Below, in pieces: positions 42,080 through 50,316 of a stretch of DNA of 64,000 nt. The position numbers and the translations under genes are program-made. Position 1 is the first letter of the stretch; each line of letters starts with the position of its first letter. The stretch spans positions 124,001 to 188,000 of the forward strand of contig NZ_JAMXHT010000007.1 of NCBI RefSeq assembly GCF_023955655.1. The letters are read 5' to 3'. Below the pieces are notes generated by a model. That model worked only from the letters and a program-made list of their open reading frames with translations, was not told where the DNA came from and did not search any database. The stretch is from Ralstonia soli (GTDB lineage Bacteria > Pseudomonadota > Gammaproteobacteria > Burkholderiales > Burkholderiaceae).

Positions 42080-44449
42080 TCAAACGCGCGCGCGCATCAC
42101 CCGCAGCCCGTTGAACACCACCAGCAGGCTCGCGCCCACATCGGCGAAGATCGCCATCCACAGCGTGGCATCGCCCATCACAGCCAGCGCCAGGAACACC
42201 GCCTTGATGCCCAGTGCCAGCACGATGTTCTGACGTAGCACAGCCACCGTACGACGGCTGATGCGGATGAAGCTGGCGAGCTTGCGCGGGTCGTCGTCCA
42301 TGATGGCGACGTCGGCGGCTTCGAGCGCCGTGGCCGTGCCGGCCGCACCCATGGCGAAGCCGATATCGGCGCGGGCCAGTGCCGGGGCATCGTTGATGCC
42401 GTCGCCGACCATGCCGACGAATCCGTTTCGGGGTGCAAATTCGGCCGCGAGTTCGGCGACCACGCGTTGCTTGTCGGCGGGGAGCTGCTCGGCGTGCACG
42501 TTGTCGATACCGACCGTTTTGGCAATGGCTTGCGCGGCGCGGCGGTCATCGCCGGTGAGCATGACGGCCTGCACGCCCAGCGCACGCAGATCGGCGATGG
42601 CCTTTGCGCTTTCCGGGCGCTCACGATCACGCACGCCGAACAGTGCCACGGCACCGTTCGCGTCGCACAGCGTGACGGCAGACATGCCTTCCGCCTGCAG
42701 CGATTCAGCCGCGGTGCGCCACGTCGCGTTGTCGAAGCCGCGATCCGCGACGAGCGCCGCGTTACCAAGATGCCAGCGCACGCCATTGAACGTGCCGGCC
42801 ACACCGCGGCCTGGCAGCACCGACAGGTCTTGCACCGAGTTCGCGTCCACCGCACCATGCGCGGCGGCAGCCTGCACGATGGCCACGGCGATCGGATGCG
42901 TAGTGTTGGCATCCAGCGCCGCCGCCACGGCCAACGCTTGCAGGTGTCTGGCATCGGTCGCCGCGTTCAGCTCGGCCACAGCGCGGCGCGCCCCATCGGG
43001 CAACACCACCGCATCCAGTACCGGGCGACCCGCCGTCAGCGTGCCCGTCTTGTCCAGTGCCAGTGCGCGCAGCCGGCGACCGCTTTCCAGATAGACCCCA
43101 CCCTTGACGACGATGCCGCGTCGGGCGGCTGCCGCGAGGCCACTCACCACCGTCACGGGGGTGGAGATCACCAGCGCGCATGGGCAGGCGATCACCAGCA
43201 GCACCAGCGCGCGATACGTCCACGCCAGCCAGCCCTCGGCGGTGACCAGGGGGCCGACGAGCGCCACCGCCAGTGCCAGCAACATCATCGCGGGCGTGTA
43301 GATGGACGAGAATTTGTCGACGAAACGCTGCGTGGGCGCACGCTGCGACTGCGCCTCCTGGATGGCCGCGGCGATGCGTGCGAGCGTACTGTCGGCCGCC
43401 ACGGCAGTAGCCTCCGCCTCGACCACACCATCCGTGACGATGGTCCCGGCGAGGATGGTGTCGCCAATGGCCTTTTCCACCGGCAGGCTTTCGCCGGTCA
43501 CGGGCGATTCGTCCAGCGCCGCGCGGCCGCTCACGATGCGTGCATCCACGGGAACGCGGCTGCCGGTGCGCACGCGCAGGCGCGCGCCAATGACGACGGT
43601 GTCGATCGCCACGTCGCGCCAGCCGCCGGCGCCATCCGTCAGCTCGGCGGTATCGGGAGCGATGGCGGTGAGCGCGCGCACGGCATCGCGGGCACGCACC
43701 AGGGCGCGCGCTTCGATAGCCTCAGCCACGGCAAACAGGAAGATCACCATGGCCGCTTCGGCCCACTTCCCGATCAGCAACGCGCCGATCACGGCCACCG
43801 CCATCAAGAAGTTGATGTTGAACGTGAACGCGCGCAGGGCAATCCAGCCCTTGCGCAGCGTCGGGCCGCCCGCCAACCCGATGGAGGCGAGCGCCAGCGC
43901 CAACACCGGCCAAGCGTGATCGCCGAGGGACCAGGCGATGGCCTCGGCACCGAATGCCGCCACGCCGCCCACGCCCAGCAGCCATGCGCGACGCGAAATA
44001 CCGGTGGGCCCGGCAGACGCAGCCGCCATGCGATCGCGCTGCTCAAGCACCTCGCCGTCCATGCCGATGGCACGCAGCGCCTCCAGGAAGGGCGTCACGT
44101 CGTCAACGGTGTGGTGGATGGTGAGATGGCGCTCCAGCAGGTTGAAATCCAGCGCGACCACGCCGTCGGCGCTGCCCAGCTTGGCACGGATCATGCGCTC
44201 TTCGGTCGGGCAATCCATCTGCTCGATGCGCACGGTGGTGCGGCCGGTGGCCGCTGCCAGTGCGGCGGCATCGACGGGCTCGGCTGCTTCGTGCGCGTGA
44301 TCGTGATCGTGGTCATGACCGTGATCGTGCGCGTGATGGGTGGCGTCCCTGGCGACCGGATGCGCATGGCCGCAGCAACCGCCGCAGCCGGAGGCTTCCG
44401 GCTTGGCATGGTCGTGGACAGGCAGGGTGGAGGCGAGATCGGGTTTCAT
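42080..44449 (-). CDS. cadA: P1B-type Cd/Zn/Pb-exporting ATPase
   Basis: A 789-residue heavy-metal ATPase. The N-terminus is a Cys/His-rich tail (GCGGCCGHAHP, then HHAHDHGHDHDHDHAHE) followed by an HMA domain with DCPTEE in place of the classical CxxC, a variant found in Zn/Cd/Pb pumps. Membrane helix 6 has CPC (LVIACPCALVIS). The phosphorylation site is DKTGTLTAGRP, and the hinge is MVGDGINDAPALARADIGFA. The ATG at 44449 is preferred to a TTG at 44461, which lies in the predicted -10 region. It converges with cadR across 18 bases. Confidence 0.9.
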   Translation of the reverse strand: MKPDLASTLPVHDHAKPEASGCGGCCGHAHPVARDATHHAHDHGHDHDHDHAHEAAEPVDAAALAAATGRTTVRIEQMDCPTEERMIRAKLGSADGVVALDFNLLERHLTIHHTVDDVTPFLEALRAIGMDGEVLEQRDRMAAASAGPTGISRRAWLLGVGGVAAFGAEAIAWSLGDHAWPVLALALASIGLAGGPTLRKGWIALRAFTFNINFLMAVAVIGALLIGKWAEAAMVIFLFAVAEAIEARALVRARDAVRALTAIAPDTAELTDGAGGWRDVAIDTVVIGARLRVRTGSRVPVDARIVSGRAALDESPVTGESLPVEKAIGDTILAGTIVTDGVVEAEATAVAADSTLARIAAAIQEAQSQRAPTQRFVDKFSSIYTPAMMLLALAVALVGPLVTAEGWLAWTYRALVLLVIACPCALVISTPVTVVSGLAAAARRGIVVKGGVYLESGRRLRALALDKTGTLTAGRPVLDAVVLPDGARRAVAELNAATDARHLQALAVAAALDANTTHPIAVAIVQAAAAHGAVDANSVQDLSVLPGRGVAGTFNGVRWHLGNAALVADRGFDNATWRTAAESLQAEGMSAVTLCDANGAVALFGVRDRERPESAKAIADLRALGVQAVMLTGDDRRAAQAIAKTVGIDNVHAEQLPADKQRVVAELAAEFAPRNGFVGMVGDGINDAPALARADIGFAMGAAGTATALEAADVAIMDDDPRKLASFIRISRRTVAVLRQNIVLALGIKAVFLALAVMGDATLWMAIFADVGASLLVVFNGLRVMRARV

Positions 44450-44455
44450 GCCTCC

Positions 44456-44486
44456 ATTCAAAACCCTGAAGAAGCTTCAGGGTCAA
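44456..44486 (-). promoter_or_regulatory. MerR-type cadA promoter with CadR operator
   Basis: On the minus strand: -35 TTGACC (complement of 44481-44486), a 19-bp spacer typical of MerR-activated promoters, and -10 TTGAAT (complement of 44456-44461). The spacer and part of the -35 hold a 21-bp palindrome ACCCTGAAG-AAG-CTTCAGGGT (44463-44483) whose ends match the ACCCT...AGGGT form of CadR/PbrR sites. The cadA ATG begins 7 bases beyond the -10, so the mRNA is probably leaderless. Confidence 0.82.
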
Positions 44487-44495
44487 GCCCGCGCC

Positions 44496-45044
44496 TCAAA
44501 TGAGGTCTTTCATCCACTTGGTGACGATCGCACGGGCTTCCGGCCAATCGCCCAGGCCCGATTCGGCATTGACGTGGCCACGCGCTCCCAGGTCGACGGG
44601 TTCGGCGCCCCACGCCTCGGCTTGGCGCTGGCTCCAGCCGGCGTCGCTAAACGGGTCATTGGTGCTGAAGACAAGCACGGCCGGAAAGGGCAGGCGCTGC
44701 TGCGGGATGGGGCGAAAATCCGCCAGTTCCGGCGGCATGCCGGTGCGTTCGAGCTGCGGCGGGGCGACCAGCAAGGCGCCACGCACCCGCACCGCACGGG
44801 CGGAAGCGGCCGCCCAATGCGCCGTCAGCACGCAACCCAGGCTGTGCGCCACCAAAACGACATCGCTTGGCGCCGCACTGACCTCAGCTTCCAGCGCGGC
44901 AATCCAATCCGCGCGTTTGGGCGTGAACCACTCGCGCTGCTCGACGCGGCGATCCCCATGCAGACGCTCCCAGCGAGACTGCCAGTGCGCGTGGCCGGAG
45001 TTCTGCCAGCCGGGCAGGATCAGGACAGTGGGGGTGGCGCTCAC
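44496..45044 (-). CDS. RBBP9/YdeN-family alpha/beta hydrolase
   Basis: A 182-residue small serine hydrolase. The family signature is VLILPGWQNSGHAHWQSRWE at the N-terminus. The nucleophile is in VLVAHSLGCVLTAHW, the acid in FSTNDPFSDAGW, and the catalytic His in ARGHVNAESGLGDWPEA. Members are cytosolic esterases or peptidase-like enzymes of poorly known substrate. The start is GTG at 45044 with GGAG 5 bases upstream. It lies on the same strand as cadA but is separated from it by the CadR promoter, so it is probably an independent gene. Confidence 0.85.
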   Translation of the reverse strand: MSATPTVLILPGWQNSGHAHWQSRWERLHGDRRVEQREWFTPKRADWIAALEAEVSAAPSDVVLVAHSLGCVLTAHWAAASARAVRVRGALLVAPPQLERTGMPPELADFRPIPQQRLPFPAVLVFSTNDPFSDAGWSQRQAEAWGAEPVDLGARGHVNAESGLGDWPEARAIVTKWMKDLI

Positions 45045-45245
45045 GTGCTCTCCGGGGTGGTAGCCGATTTTTTTTGGGGAATGCGGCCCATTTTGCCGGG
45101 ATCTGGCGGAGCACGCTGGCCGTGCTCATCGACAAACTCGCACAATCCATCCAAATATTCTGTTTCACAGGCAGATCGACACCTTCTACAGTCGCTGCAT
45201 AAATCCCGCCAACAGGGATTCCGAATCCAGAACTCGGAGGAGACC

Positions 45246-46544
45246 ATGCTCGCACTGCTCGGGCTGCTGACCATCGTTGCGCTGTTTGTCGTCATCCTGA
45301 CGAAGCGCATGTCGCCGCTGGTTGCGCTCATCGCCATTCCCGTCATCGCCGCGCTCGTGGGCGGCTTCGGGCTCAACACCAGCAAGTTCATCATCGGCGG
45401 CATCAAGGATGTCGCACCGGTGGCGGGGATGTTCATCTTCGCGATCCTGTACTTCGGCATCGTCACGGACGCCGGCATGCTGGACCCGATCATCGACCGC
45501 ATCCTGCGCACCGTGGGCAGTCGGCCTCCGCGCATCGTGGTGGGCTCGGCGCTGCTGGCGCTGTTGATTCACCTGGACGGCTCGGGCGCGGTGGCGTTCC
45601 TGATCACCATTCCGGCCATGCTGCCGCTCTATGACCGGCTCGGCATGGACCGCCGCATCCTGGCGTGTGTAACGTCGATGGCATGCGGCGTGAACTTCCT
45701 GCCGTGGACGGGCCCGATGATCCGCGCCTCAGCCTCGCTGCATATGCCGGTGACGGACATCTTCAACCCGTTGATCCCGGTGCAGATCGCGGGGCTCATC
45801 TTCGTGTTCGTGTGTGCTTGGCTGCTGGGCAAGCGTGAAGAGAAACGCCTCTGCCTCGCCAACCACGATGGCGCCACGCAGGTCGTCGCGCGCCCGCTCA
45901 CGGATGCGGAACAGGCGCTGCGCCGCCCGCGCAATTTCTGGATCAACCTCATCCTCACCGTCGTCGTGATGGGCGTGATGGTGAGCGGCAAGGTCGACCC
46001 GGTGGTGATGTTCATGCTGGGCGTGGTGGCCGCGCTGCTCATCAACTACCCGAACGTGGATCAACAACGCCAGCGCGTGGACGCCCACGCCAAGGCTGCG
46101 CTGATGATGGCGAGCATCCTGCTGGCGGCAGGCGTGTTCACCGGCATCATGAGCAAGTCGGGCATGTTGACGGCGATGGCGAAGACGGCGGTCGACTTCA
46201 TCCCGCCCGGCATGGCGCATCACATTCCGGTGGTGCTCGGCGCACTGTCGATGCCGCTGTCGCTGCTGTTCGACCCCGATTCGTTTTACTTCGGCGTACT
46301 GCCAGTGGTGGCGGAAGCTTCCAAGATGTTGGGCGTGGCACCCGTGCATGTGGCGCAGGCCGCCGTGCTCGGCCAGATGACGACCGGTTTCCCGGTGAGT
46401 CCTCTCACACCCGCCACCTTCCTTGTGGTCGGCCTGTGCGGTATCGAGCTGGCCGACCACCAGAAATTCTCGATCCCCTTCCTGTTTGGTGCCTCGCTGC
46501 TGATGACCGCAGTGGCCGTGGTGCTGGGCGTGCTTCCGTGGTGA
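45246..46544 (+). CDS. CitMHS-family citrate/carboxylate transporter
   Basis: A 432-residue inner-membrane transporter with about 12 helices, of the CitMHS family (symport of divalent-metal-citrate or related carboxylates with H+). Landmarks are VALFVVILTKRMSPLVALIA, GMFIFAILYFGIVTDAGMLD, SALLALLIHLDGSGAVAFLI, GVNFLPWTGPMIRASASL and LLFDPDSFYFGVLPVVAE. GGAGGAG lies 4 bases before the ATG at 45246. It is the first gene of an operon with the AtuA-like gene 4 bases downstream, so its natural substrate is probably whatever those proteins process rather than plain citrate. Confidence 0.88.
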   Translation: MLALLGLLTIVALFVVILTKRMSPLVALIAIPVIAALVGGFGLNTSKFIIGGIKDVAPVAGMFIFAILYFGIVTDAGMLDPIIDRILRTVGSRPPRIVVGSALLALLIHLDGSGAVAFLITIPAMLPLYDRLGMDRRILACVTSMACGVNFLPWTGPMIRASASLHMPVTDIFNPLIPVQIAGLIFVFVCAWLLGKREEKRLCLANHDGATQVVARPLTDAEQALRRPRNFWINLILTVVVMGVMVSGKVDPVVMFMLGVVAALLINYPNVDQQRQRVDAHAKAALMMASILLAAGVFTGIMSKSGMLTAMAKTAVDFIPPGMAHHIPVVLGALSMPLSLLFDPDSFYFGVLPVVAEASKMLGVAPVHVAQAAVLGQMTTGFPVSPLTPATFLVVGLCGIELADHQKFSIPFLFGASLLMTAVAVVLGVLPW

Positions 46545-46548
46545 TGGC

Positions 46549-47892
46549 ATGAAGAAATTACGCATCGGCGGCGGCGCCGGTTATTCGGGCGACCGTATCG
46601 AACCGGCACTCGAACTCGCAGAGCACGGCGACATCCACGTGCTGATGTTCGAATGCCTGGCCGAGCGCACCATCGCGCTCGCACAGCAGGTGCGCCGCAA
46701 AGACCCGACGCACGGCTACGACCCGCTGCTCGAAGCGCGTATGCGCGCGGTGTTGCCGGCCTGCGCGGCACGCGGCATCCGCATCGTCACCAACATGGGC
46801 GCGGCCAACCCGCAGGCCGCAGCCGAACGCACGCGTGACATCGCCCGGGAACTGGGCCTTAAGCTGCGCGTGGCGGCTGTCACCGGCGACGATGTCTTCG
46901 ACCTGCTGCAAGCGCGCGGCCACGACTTCACGCTGATGGACGGCGGTGCGCCCGTCGCATCGCTTGGGCGCCGCATGGTGTCGGCCAATGCGTACCTCGG
47001 CGCGCAAGGCATCGTCGATGCATTGGCGCAGGGCGCGGACGTCGTCATCACCGGGCGCGTGGCTGATCCCGCGCTGGCACTCGGGCCGCTCGTCCACGCG
47101 TTCGGCTGGCGCATGGACGACTGGCACCGCCTGGGCTGCGGCACGCTCGCCGGCCACCTGCTCGAATGCGCGGGGCAGATCACGGGCGGCTACTTTGCCG
47201 ACCCGGGCGTGAAAGACGTGCCAAACCTCGCACGCCTGGGCTTTCCCATCGGCGAGGTCGGGGAAGACGGCTCGGTACTCATCACCAAGGTCGCCACGGC
47301 TGGCGGGCTCGTGACCGAGGCGACGTGCAAGGAGCAGTTGCTGTATGAAATTCACGACCCGGCGCGCTATCTCACGCCCGATGTCGTAGCCGATTTTTCC
47401 AACGTACGCATGCGCAGCGATGGCAAGGATCGCGTCGTCATCGAAGGCGCCACCGGCACGCCGCGCACCCATCAACTGAAGGTCTCGATCGGCTATCTCG
47501 ACAGCTACATCGGCGAAGGTCAGATCAGTTATGCCGGGCCCAACGCAGTGGCGCGCGGCCGGCTGGCGCTGGACATCGTGCGCGAGCGGCTTGCGCTCAC
47601 AGGTGTACAGATGACGGAAACGCGCTTCGAGCTGATCGGCGTGGATGCGCTGCACGGCGCGGCGCTCTCGCGCACCGATGCCCAACCGTACGAAGTACGC
47701 GTGCGCGTCGCCGCCCGCACCGAATCGATGGCCGAGGCCGTCCGCATCGGCAACGAAGTCGAAACGCTGCTGACCTGCGGCCCCTCCGGCGGCGGCGGCG
47801 CAACCAAGAGCGCGCGCGAAGTCATCGCCGTGGCGTCGACGTTGATCCCGGCTGAACTGGCACCGCACGCCGTGCACATTCTGGAGAGCTGA
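46549..47892 (+). CDS. AtuA-like (DUF1446) protein, large component
   Basis: A 447-residue protein of the acyclic terpene utilisation AtuA/DUF1446 family. It begins RIGGGAGYSGDRIEPALELA and continues with DIHVLMFECLAERTIALAQQ, TNMGAANPQAAAERTRDIAR, DVVITGRVADPALALGPLVH, HLLECAGQITGGYFADP and PSGGGGATKSAREVIA. The family is found in citronellol/geraniol degradation and in many carboxylate operons, but its reaction is not well established. It starts 4 bases after the transporter stop. The following 103-residue gene is its usual small partner, often fused as a C-terminal domain in other species. Confidence 0.85.
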   Translation: MKKLRIGGGAGYSGDRIEPALELAEHGDIHVLMFECLAERTIALAQQVRRKDPTHGYDPLLEARMRAVLPACAARGIRIVTNMGAANPQAAAERTRDIARELGLKLRVAAVTGDDVFDLLQARGHDFTLMDGGAPVASLGRRMVSANAYLGAQGIVDALAQGADVVITGRVADPALALGPLVHAFGWRMDDWHRLGCGTLAGHLLECAGQITGGYFADPGVKDVPNLARLGFPIGEVGEDGSVLITKVATAGGLVTEATCKEQLLYEIHDPARYLTPDVVADFSNVRMRSDGKDRVVIEGATGTPRTHQLKVSIGYLDSYIGEGQISYAGPNAVARGRLALDIVRERLALTGVQMTETRFELIGVDALHGAALSRTDAQPYEVRVRVAARTESMAEAVRIGNEVETLLTCGPSGGGGATKSAREVIAVASTLIPAELAPHAVHILES

Positions 47893-47893
47893 C

Positions 47894-48205
47894 ATGACCC
47901 GCACACTCCGCGACCTCGCCCACACCCGCGCCGGCGACAAGGGTGATATCTCCTGCATCTCCGTGATCGCACATCGGGCAGAAGACTTTGCCGTGCTCGA
48001 ACAACACGTAACGGCCGAACGCGTGCGCGCGCATTTCGCTGAACTCGTGCACGGCGATGTCGAACGCTACGTGCTGCCGCAACTCGGTGCGCTCAACTTC
48101 GTGCTGCACGGCGCGCTGGCCGGCGGCGTGACGCGTTCGCTAGCGCTGGATGCGCATGGCAAGTCGCTCTCCAGCGCGCTGCTCACGCTGGAGATTCCAA
48201 GCTAA
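47894..48205 (+). CDS. AtuA-associated small ferredoxin-fold protein
   Basis: A 103-residue protein matching the C-terminal domain that follows DUF1446 in AtuA-type proteins. It has LRDLAHTRAGDKGDISCISV at the start, then HVTAERVRAHFAELVHGDVE, RYVLPQLGALNFVLHGALAGG and SLALDAHGKSLSSALLTLEI. It starts one base after the stop of the larger partner, so the two are translationally coupled and surely act together. Despite the fold name it has no Fe-S cysteine cluster. Its biochemical role is unknown. Confidence 0.82.
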   Translation: MTRTLRDLAHTRAGDKGDISCISVIAHRAEDFAVLEQHVTAERVRAHFAELVHGDVERYVLPQLGALNFVLHGALAGGVTRSLALDAHGKSLSSALLTLEIPS

Positions 48206-48233
48206 GCTGGCGCATCACGCCCCGGCTTCCGCC

Positions 48234-49136
48234 ATGAACCTCTCCGTCAAGCAGCTTCGCGCCTTTGCCGCGCTACGCGAGCACAAGAACTTCACGCAGG
48301 CGGCGCAGACCTGCCACCTGTCGCAATCGGCCTTCAGCGCGCTGATCCAGAACCTGGAGGCCGATGCCGGCGTGCGTCTGTTCGACCGCAACACACGCCA
48401 TGTCGAATTGACGCCCGAAGGTGAAGCCTTTGCCGACTCCGCCCTGCGCCTGCTGGCCGATTTCGAGGCCACCTTTGCCGAACTGCGCGACCGTGCGGCC
48501 GCACGCACGGGGCGCGTGACAGTGGCCGCGCTGCCATCGATTGCGGCAGGCATCCTGCCCGGCGTGCTGGCAGCGTTCTCTGCGCAGCATCCGGGCATTC
48601 AGCTGGCGCTGCACGATCAACTGTCGGATCCGTGCATCAATATGGTCCGGCGCGGTGCAGCGGATTTCGCCATCGCAGCCATCGGCGCCGATATGGCGGG
48701 GCTCGCCGCGCAACCGTTCTGCACGGACGACTTCCATCTCGTCTGCCACCAGGATCATCCGCTCGCGCGCAAGCGCTCGATCGGCGTGAGCGACCTTGTC
48801 GATGCGCCGTTCATTCACCTCGCACGCAACACGAGCATCCGGCAATACCTCGATGCCGCCCTGCATCCGACCAAGCTGCGCAGCGGCATGGAGGTGGAGC
48901 ACCTGGCCACCGCGGCCGCGCTGGTGGCGGCCAATCTGGGCATCACCGTCATCCCGGCGCTGGCGCTGTTCCAGTTCCGCTTGCCGGAGTTGGCGGTACG
49001 TCCGCTGCCGTTGCCGGGCCTGGTGCGTACGCTGTATGTGATCCGGCGCGACGGCCGCAGCCTGTCGGTGGCAGCACAAGGGCTGCTGGATCTGTTGATG
49101 GCGCACGCTGCGCATACGGGCGCGCCATCGGCTTGA
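48234..49136 (+). CDS. LysR-family regulator of the CitMHS/AtuA operon
   Basis: A 300-residue LysR protein: helix-turn-helix at 1-60 (VKQLRAFAALREHKNFTQAA, then HLSQSAFSALIQNLEADAGV) and effector domain from about 88 (GRVTVAALPSIAAGILPGV). Unlike the other LysR genes here it is encoded downstream of and on the same strand as its presumed targets, 28 bases after the small AtuA-like gene, so it may be part of the same transcript. No obvious operator repeat was found before the transporter gene. Confidence 0.85.
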   Translation: MNLSVKQLRAFAALREHKNFTQAAQTCHLSQSAFSALIQNLEADAGVRLFDRNTRHVELTPEGEAFADSALRLLADFEATFAELRDRAAARTGRVTVAALPSIAAGILPGVLAAFSAQHPGIQLALHDQLSDPCINMVRRGAADFAIAAIGADMAGLAAQPFCTDDFHLVCHQDHPLARKRSIGVSDLVDAPFIHLARNTSIRQYLDAALHPTKLRSGMEVEHLATAAALVAANLGITVIPALALFQFRLPELAVRPLPLPGLVRTLYVIRRDGRSLSVAAQGLLDLLMAHAAHTGAPSA

Positions 49137-49242
49137 CGCTGCCGGTTTGATACCGCGCAAGCCGGAGACAAACCCGGGTGCAGCATCCCCCACCCGCGCT
49201 GCTACAGTGACGGCATTCCCATTCCAATCTTGCGGAGCGCCC

Positions 49243-49710
49243 ATGCATCAACGCATTCTTGCTGCCTTTGACGGCACCCACGAAGCCCACTTGGCGGTGG
49301 AAGAAGCCGCCGCGCTCGCCCGCGCATTCCAGGGCCGGGTGCGCGTAGTCTGGGCCGTCGGCTCGCCGGCCATGCCTGAATCGCGCGAAATCTACAGTGT
49401 GGACAAACTCCGCGAAGAGGCCCACCGCACGGCCAGCGCCTCACTGGTCGAACTCCAGCGCCAGTTCGACGCTAGCGGCACCGCCGCCGAAACCGGCGTC
49501 CTGATGCTCGACGCCACCGACGACGACATCGGCAGCGCGCTGGAACACGAGGCGGTGCGCTGGCAGGCCGACACCATCGTGGTCGGCTCGCAGGGCAAGC
49601 ACGGACTCGCCCGCATCCTGCTGGGCAGCGTGGCCGAGCGCACGGTCAAGCTGTCGCACCGCACCGTCATCGTGGTACGTGCACCGCACCCGGAATCGAG
49701 CGCCGGCTGA
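49243..49710 (+). CDS. Universal stress protein (UspA family)
   Basis: A 155-residue single-domain UspA protein: MHQRILAAFDGTHEAHLAVE at the N-terminus and the ATP-binding loop VVGSQGKHGLARILLGSVAE (G-2X-G-9X-G-S form), followed by VIVVRAPHP. The intact loop indicates the ATP-binding, UspFG-like class. Its role is survival under stress; the specific signal is unknown. CGGAG lies several bases before the ATG. It is monocistronic, upstream of the divided operator region of the next operon. Confidence 0.88.
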   Translation: MHQRILAAFDGTHEAHLAVEEAAALARAFQGRVRVVWAVGSPAMPESREIYSVDKLREEAHRTASASLVELQRQFDASGTAAETGVLMLDATDDDIGSALEHEAVRWQADTIVVGSQGKHGLARILLGSVAERTVKLSHRTVIVVRAPHPESSAG

Positions 49711-49734
49711 ACCGTCTGGACGCGTCGAATCGCT

Positions 49735-49760
49735 CCACTATGCAACTTGTTGCATAGTGG
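49735..49760. promoter_or_regulatory. Operator 1, extended ATGCAAC-NN-GTTGCAT palindrome
   Basis: A perfect 26-bp palindrome CCACTATGCAACTT, then GTTGCATAGTGG. It overlaps the predicted -35 (TTGCAT, 49750-49755) of the SnoaL/nitronate monooxygenase operon and shares a 16-bp core with operator 2, whose centre is 52 bp away (about five helical turns). Confidence 0.75.
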
Positions 49761-49779
49761 AGAAAGGCTGTGCTATCGT
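49750..49779 (+). promoter_or_regulatory. Promoter of the SnoaL-like/nitronate monooxygenase operon
   Basis: -35 TTGCAT (49750-49755), an 18-bp spacer and -10 TATCGT (49774-49779), placed between and overlapping two identical-core operators. A repressor bound at both could block polymerase or loop the DNA. Confidence 0.55.
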
Positions 49780-49791
49780 GCCCCCACATTG

Positions 49792-49807
49792 ATGCAACCC
49801 GTTGCAT
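49792..49807. promoter_or_regulatory. Operator 2, ATGCAAC-CC-GTTGCAT
   Basis: A perfect 16-bp palindrome just downstream of the predicted transcription start and 20 bases before the GTG start codon. Its arms are identical to those of operator 1. Confidence 0.75.
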
Positions 49808-49826
49808 TTTTTGCTCAGGAGCCACT

Positions 49827-50270
49827 GTGACGCAGCCGATTCCTTCCACCCTGAACGCCCCCGCGCAAGCCACACTCGACGCCTGGCACGTCATGCTCGA
49901 GAGCGGCAACATGGACAACCTCGACGGCCTGTTCGCCGATGACGTGGTGTTCCGCTCACCCGTGGCGCACACGCCCTACCCGGGCCGCACGGCCACCACG
50001 CTGGTGCTGCGCACCGTCAACACCGTCTTTGAAGATTTCAAATACCACCGCAGCTTCGCCACCGACGATGGCGCGAGCGTGGTGCTTGAATTCAGCGCCA
50101 ACGTGAGCGGTAAAGCGCTCAAGGGCATCGACATGATCCGCTTCAATGCCGACGGCAAGATCGTCGAGTTCGAAGTGATGGTCCGTCCGGCCACCGGCCT
50201 GCAGGCACTCGGTGCCGCCATGGGCGCCAAGCTGGCCGACAAGCTCGGCTTGCTCAAGGCCGGCGCCTGA
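49827..50270 (+). CDS. SnoaL-like (NTF2-fold) protein
   Basis: A 147-residue protein of the nuclear transport factor 2/SnoaL-like fold: an N-terminal helix pair (LDAWHVMLESGNMDNLDGLF) followed by a cone of strands (ADDVVFRSPVAHTPYPGRT, FEDFKYHRSFATDD, GIDMIRFNADGKIVEFEVMV) and a C-terminal helix. It may be an isomerase or a small-ligand-binding protein; the sequence does not say which. The start is GTG at 49827 with AGGAG 7 bases upstream; an ATG at 49770 would place the operator inside the gene. It is co-transcribed with the nitronate monooxygenase 46 bases on. Confidence 0.78.
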   Translation: MTQPIPSTLNAPAQATLDAWHVMLESGNMDNLDGLFADDVVFRSPVAHTPYPGRTATTLVLRTVNTVFEDFKYHRSFATDDGASVVLEFSANVSGKALKGIDMIRFNADGKIVEFEVMVRPATGLQALGAAMGAKLADKLGLLKAGA

Positions 50271-50316
50271 ACCGCTGCCCCATTTCATTCCCATATCCAG
50301 ACCTACGGAGACTGCC

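Noticed and set aside
46558..47958. A 466-codon minus-strand frame opposite the AtuA-like gene.
   Set aside because: Shadow of a conserved gene with matching frame phase and low-complexity, Arg-rich translation.
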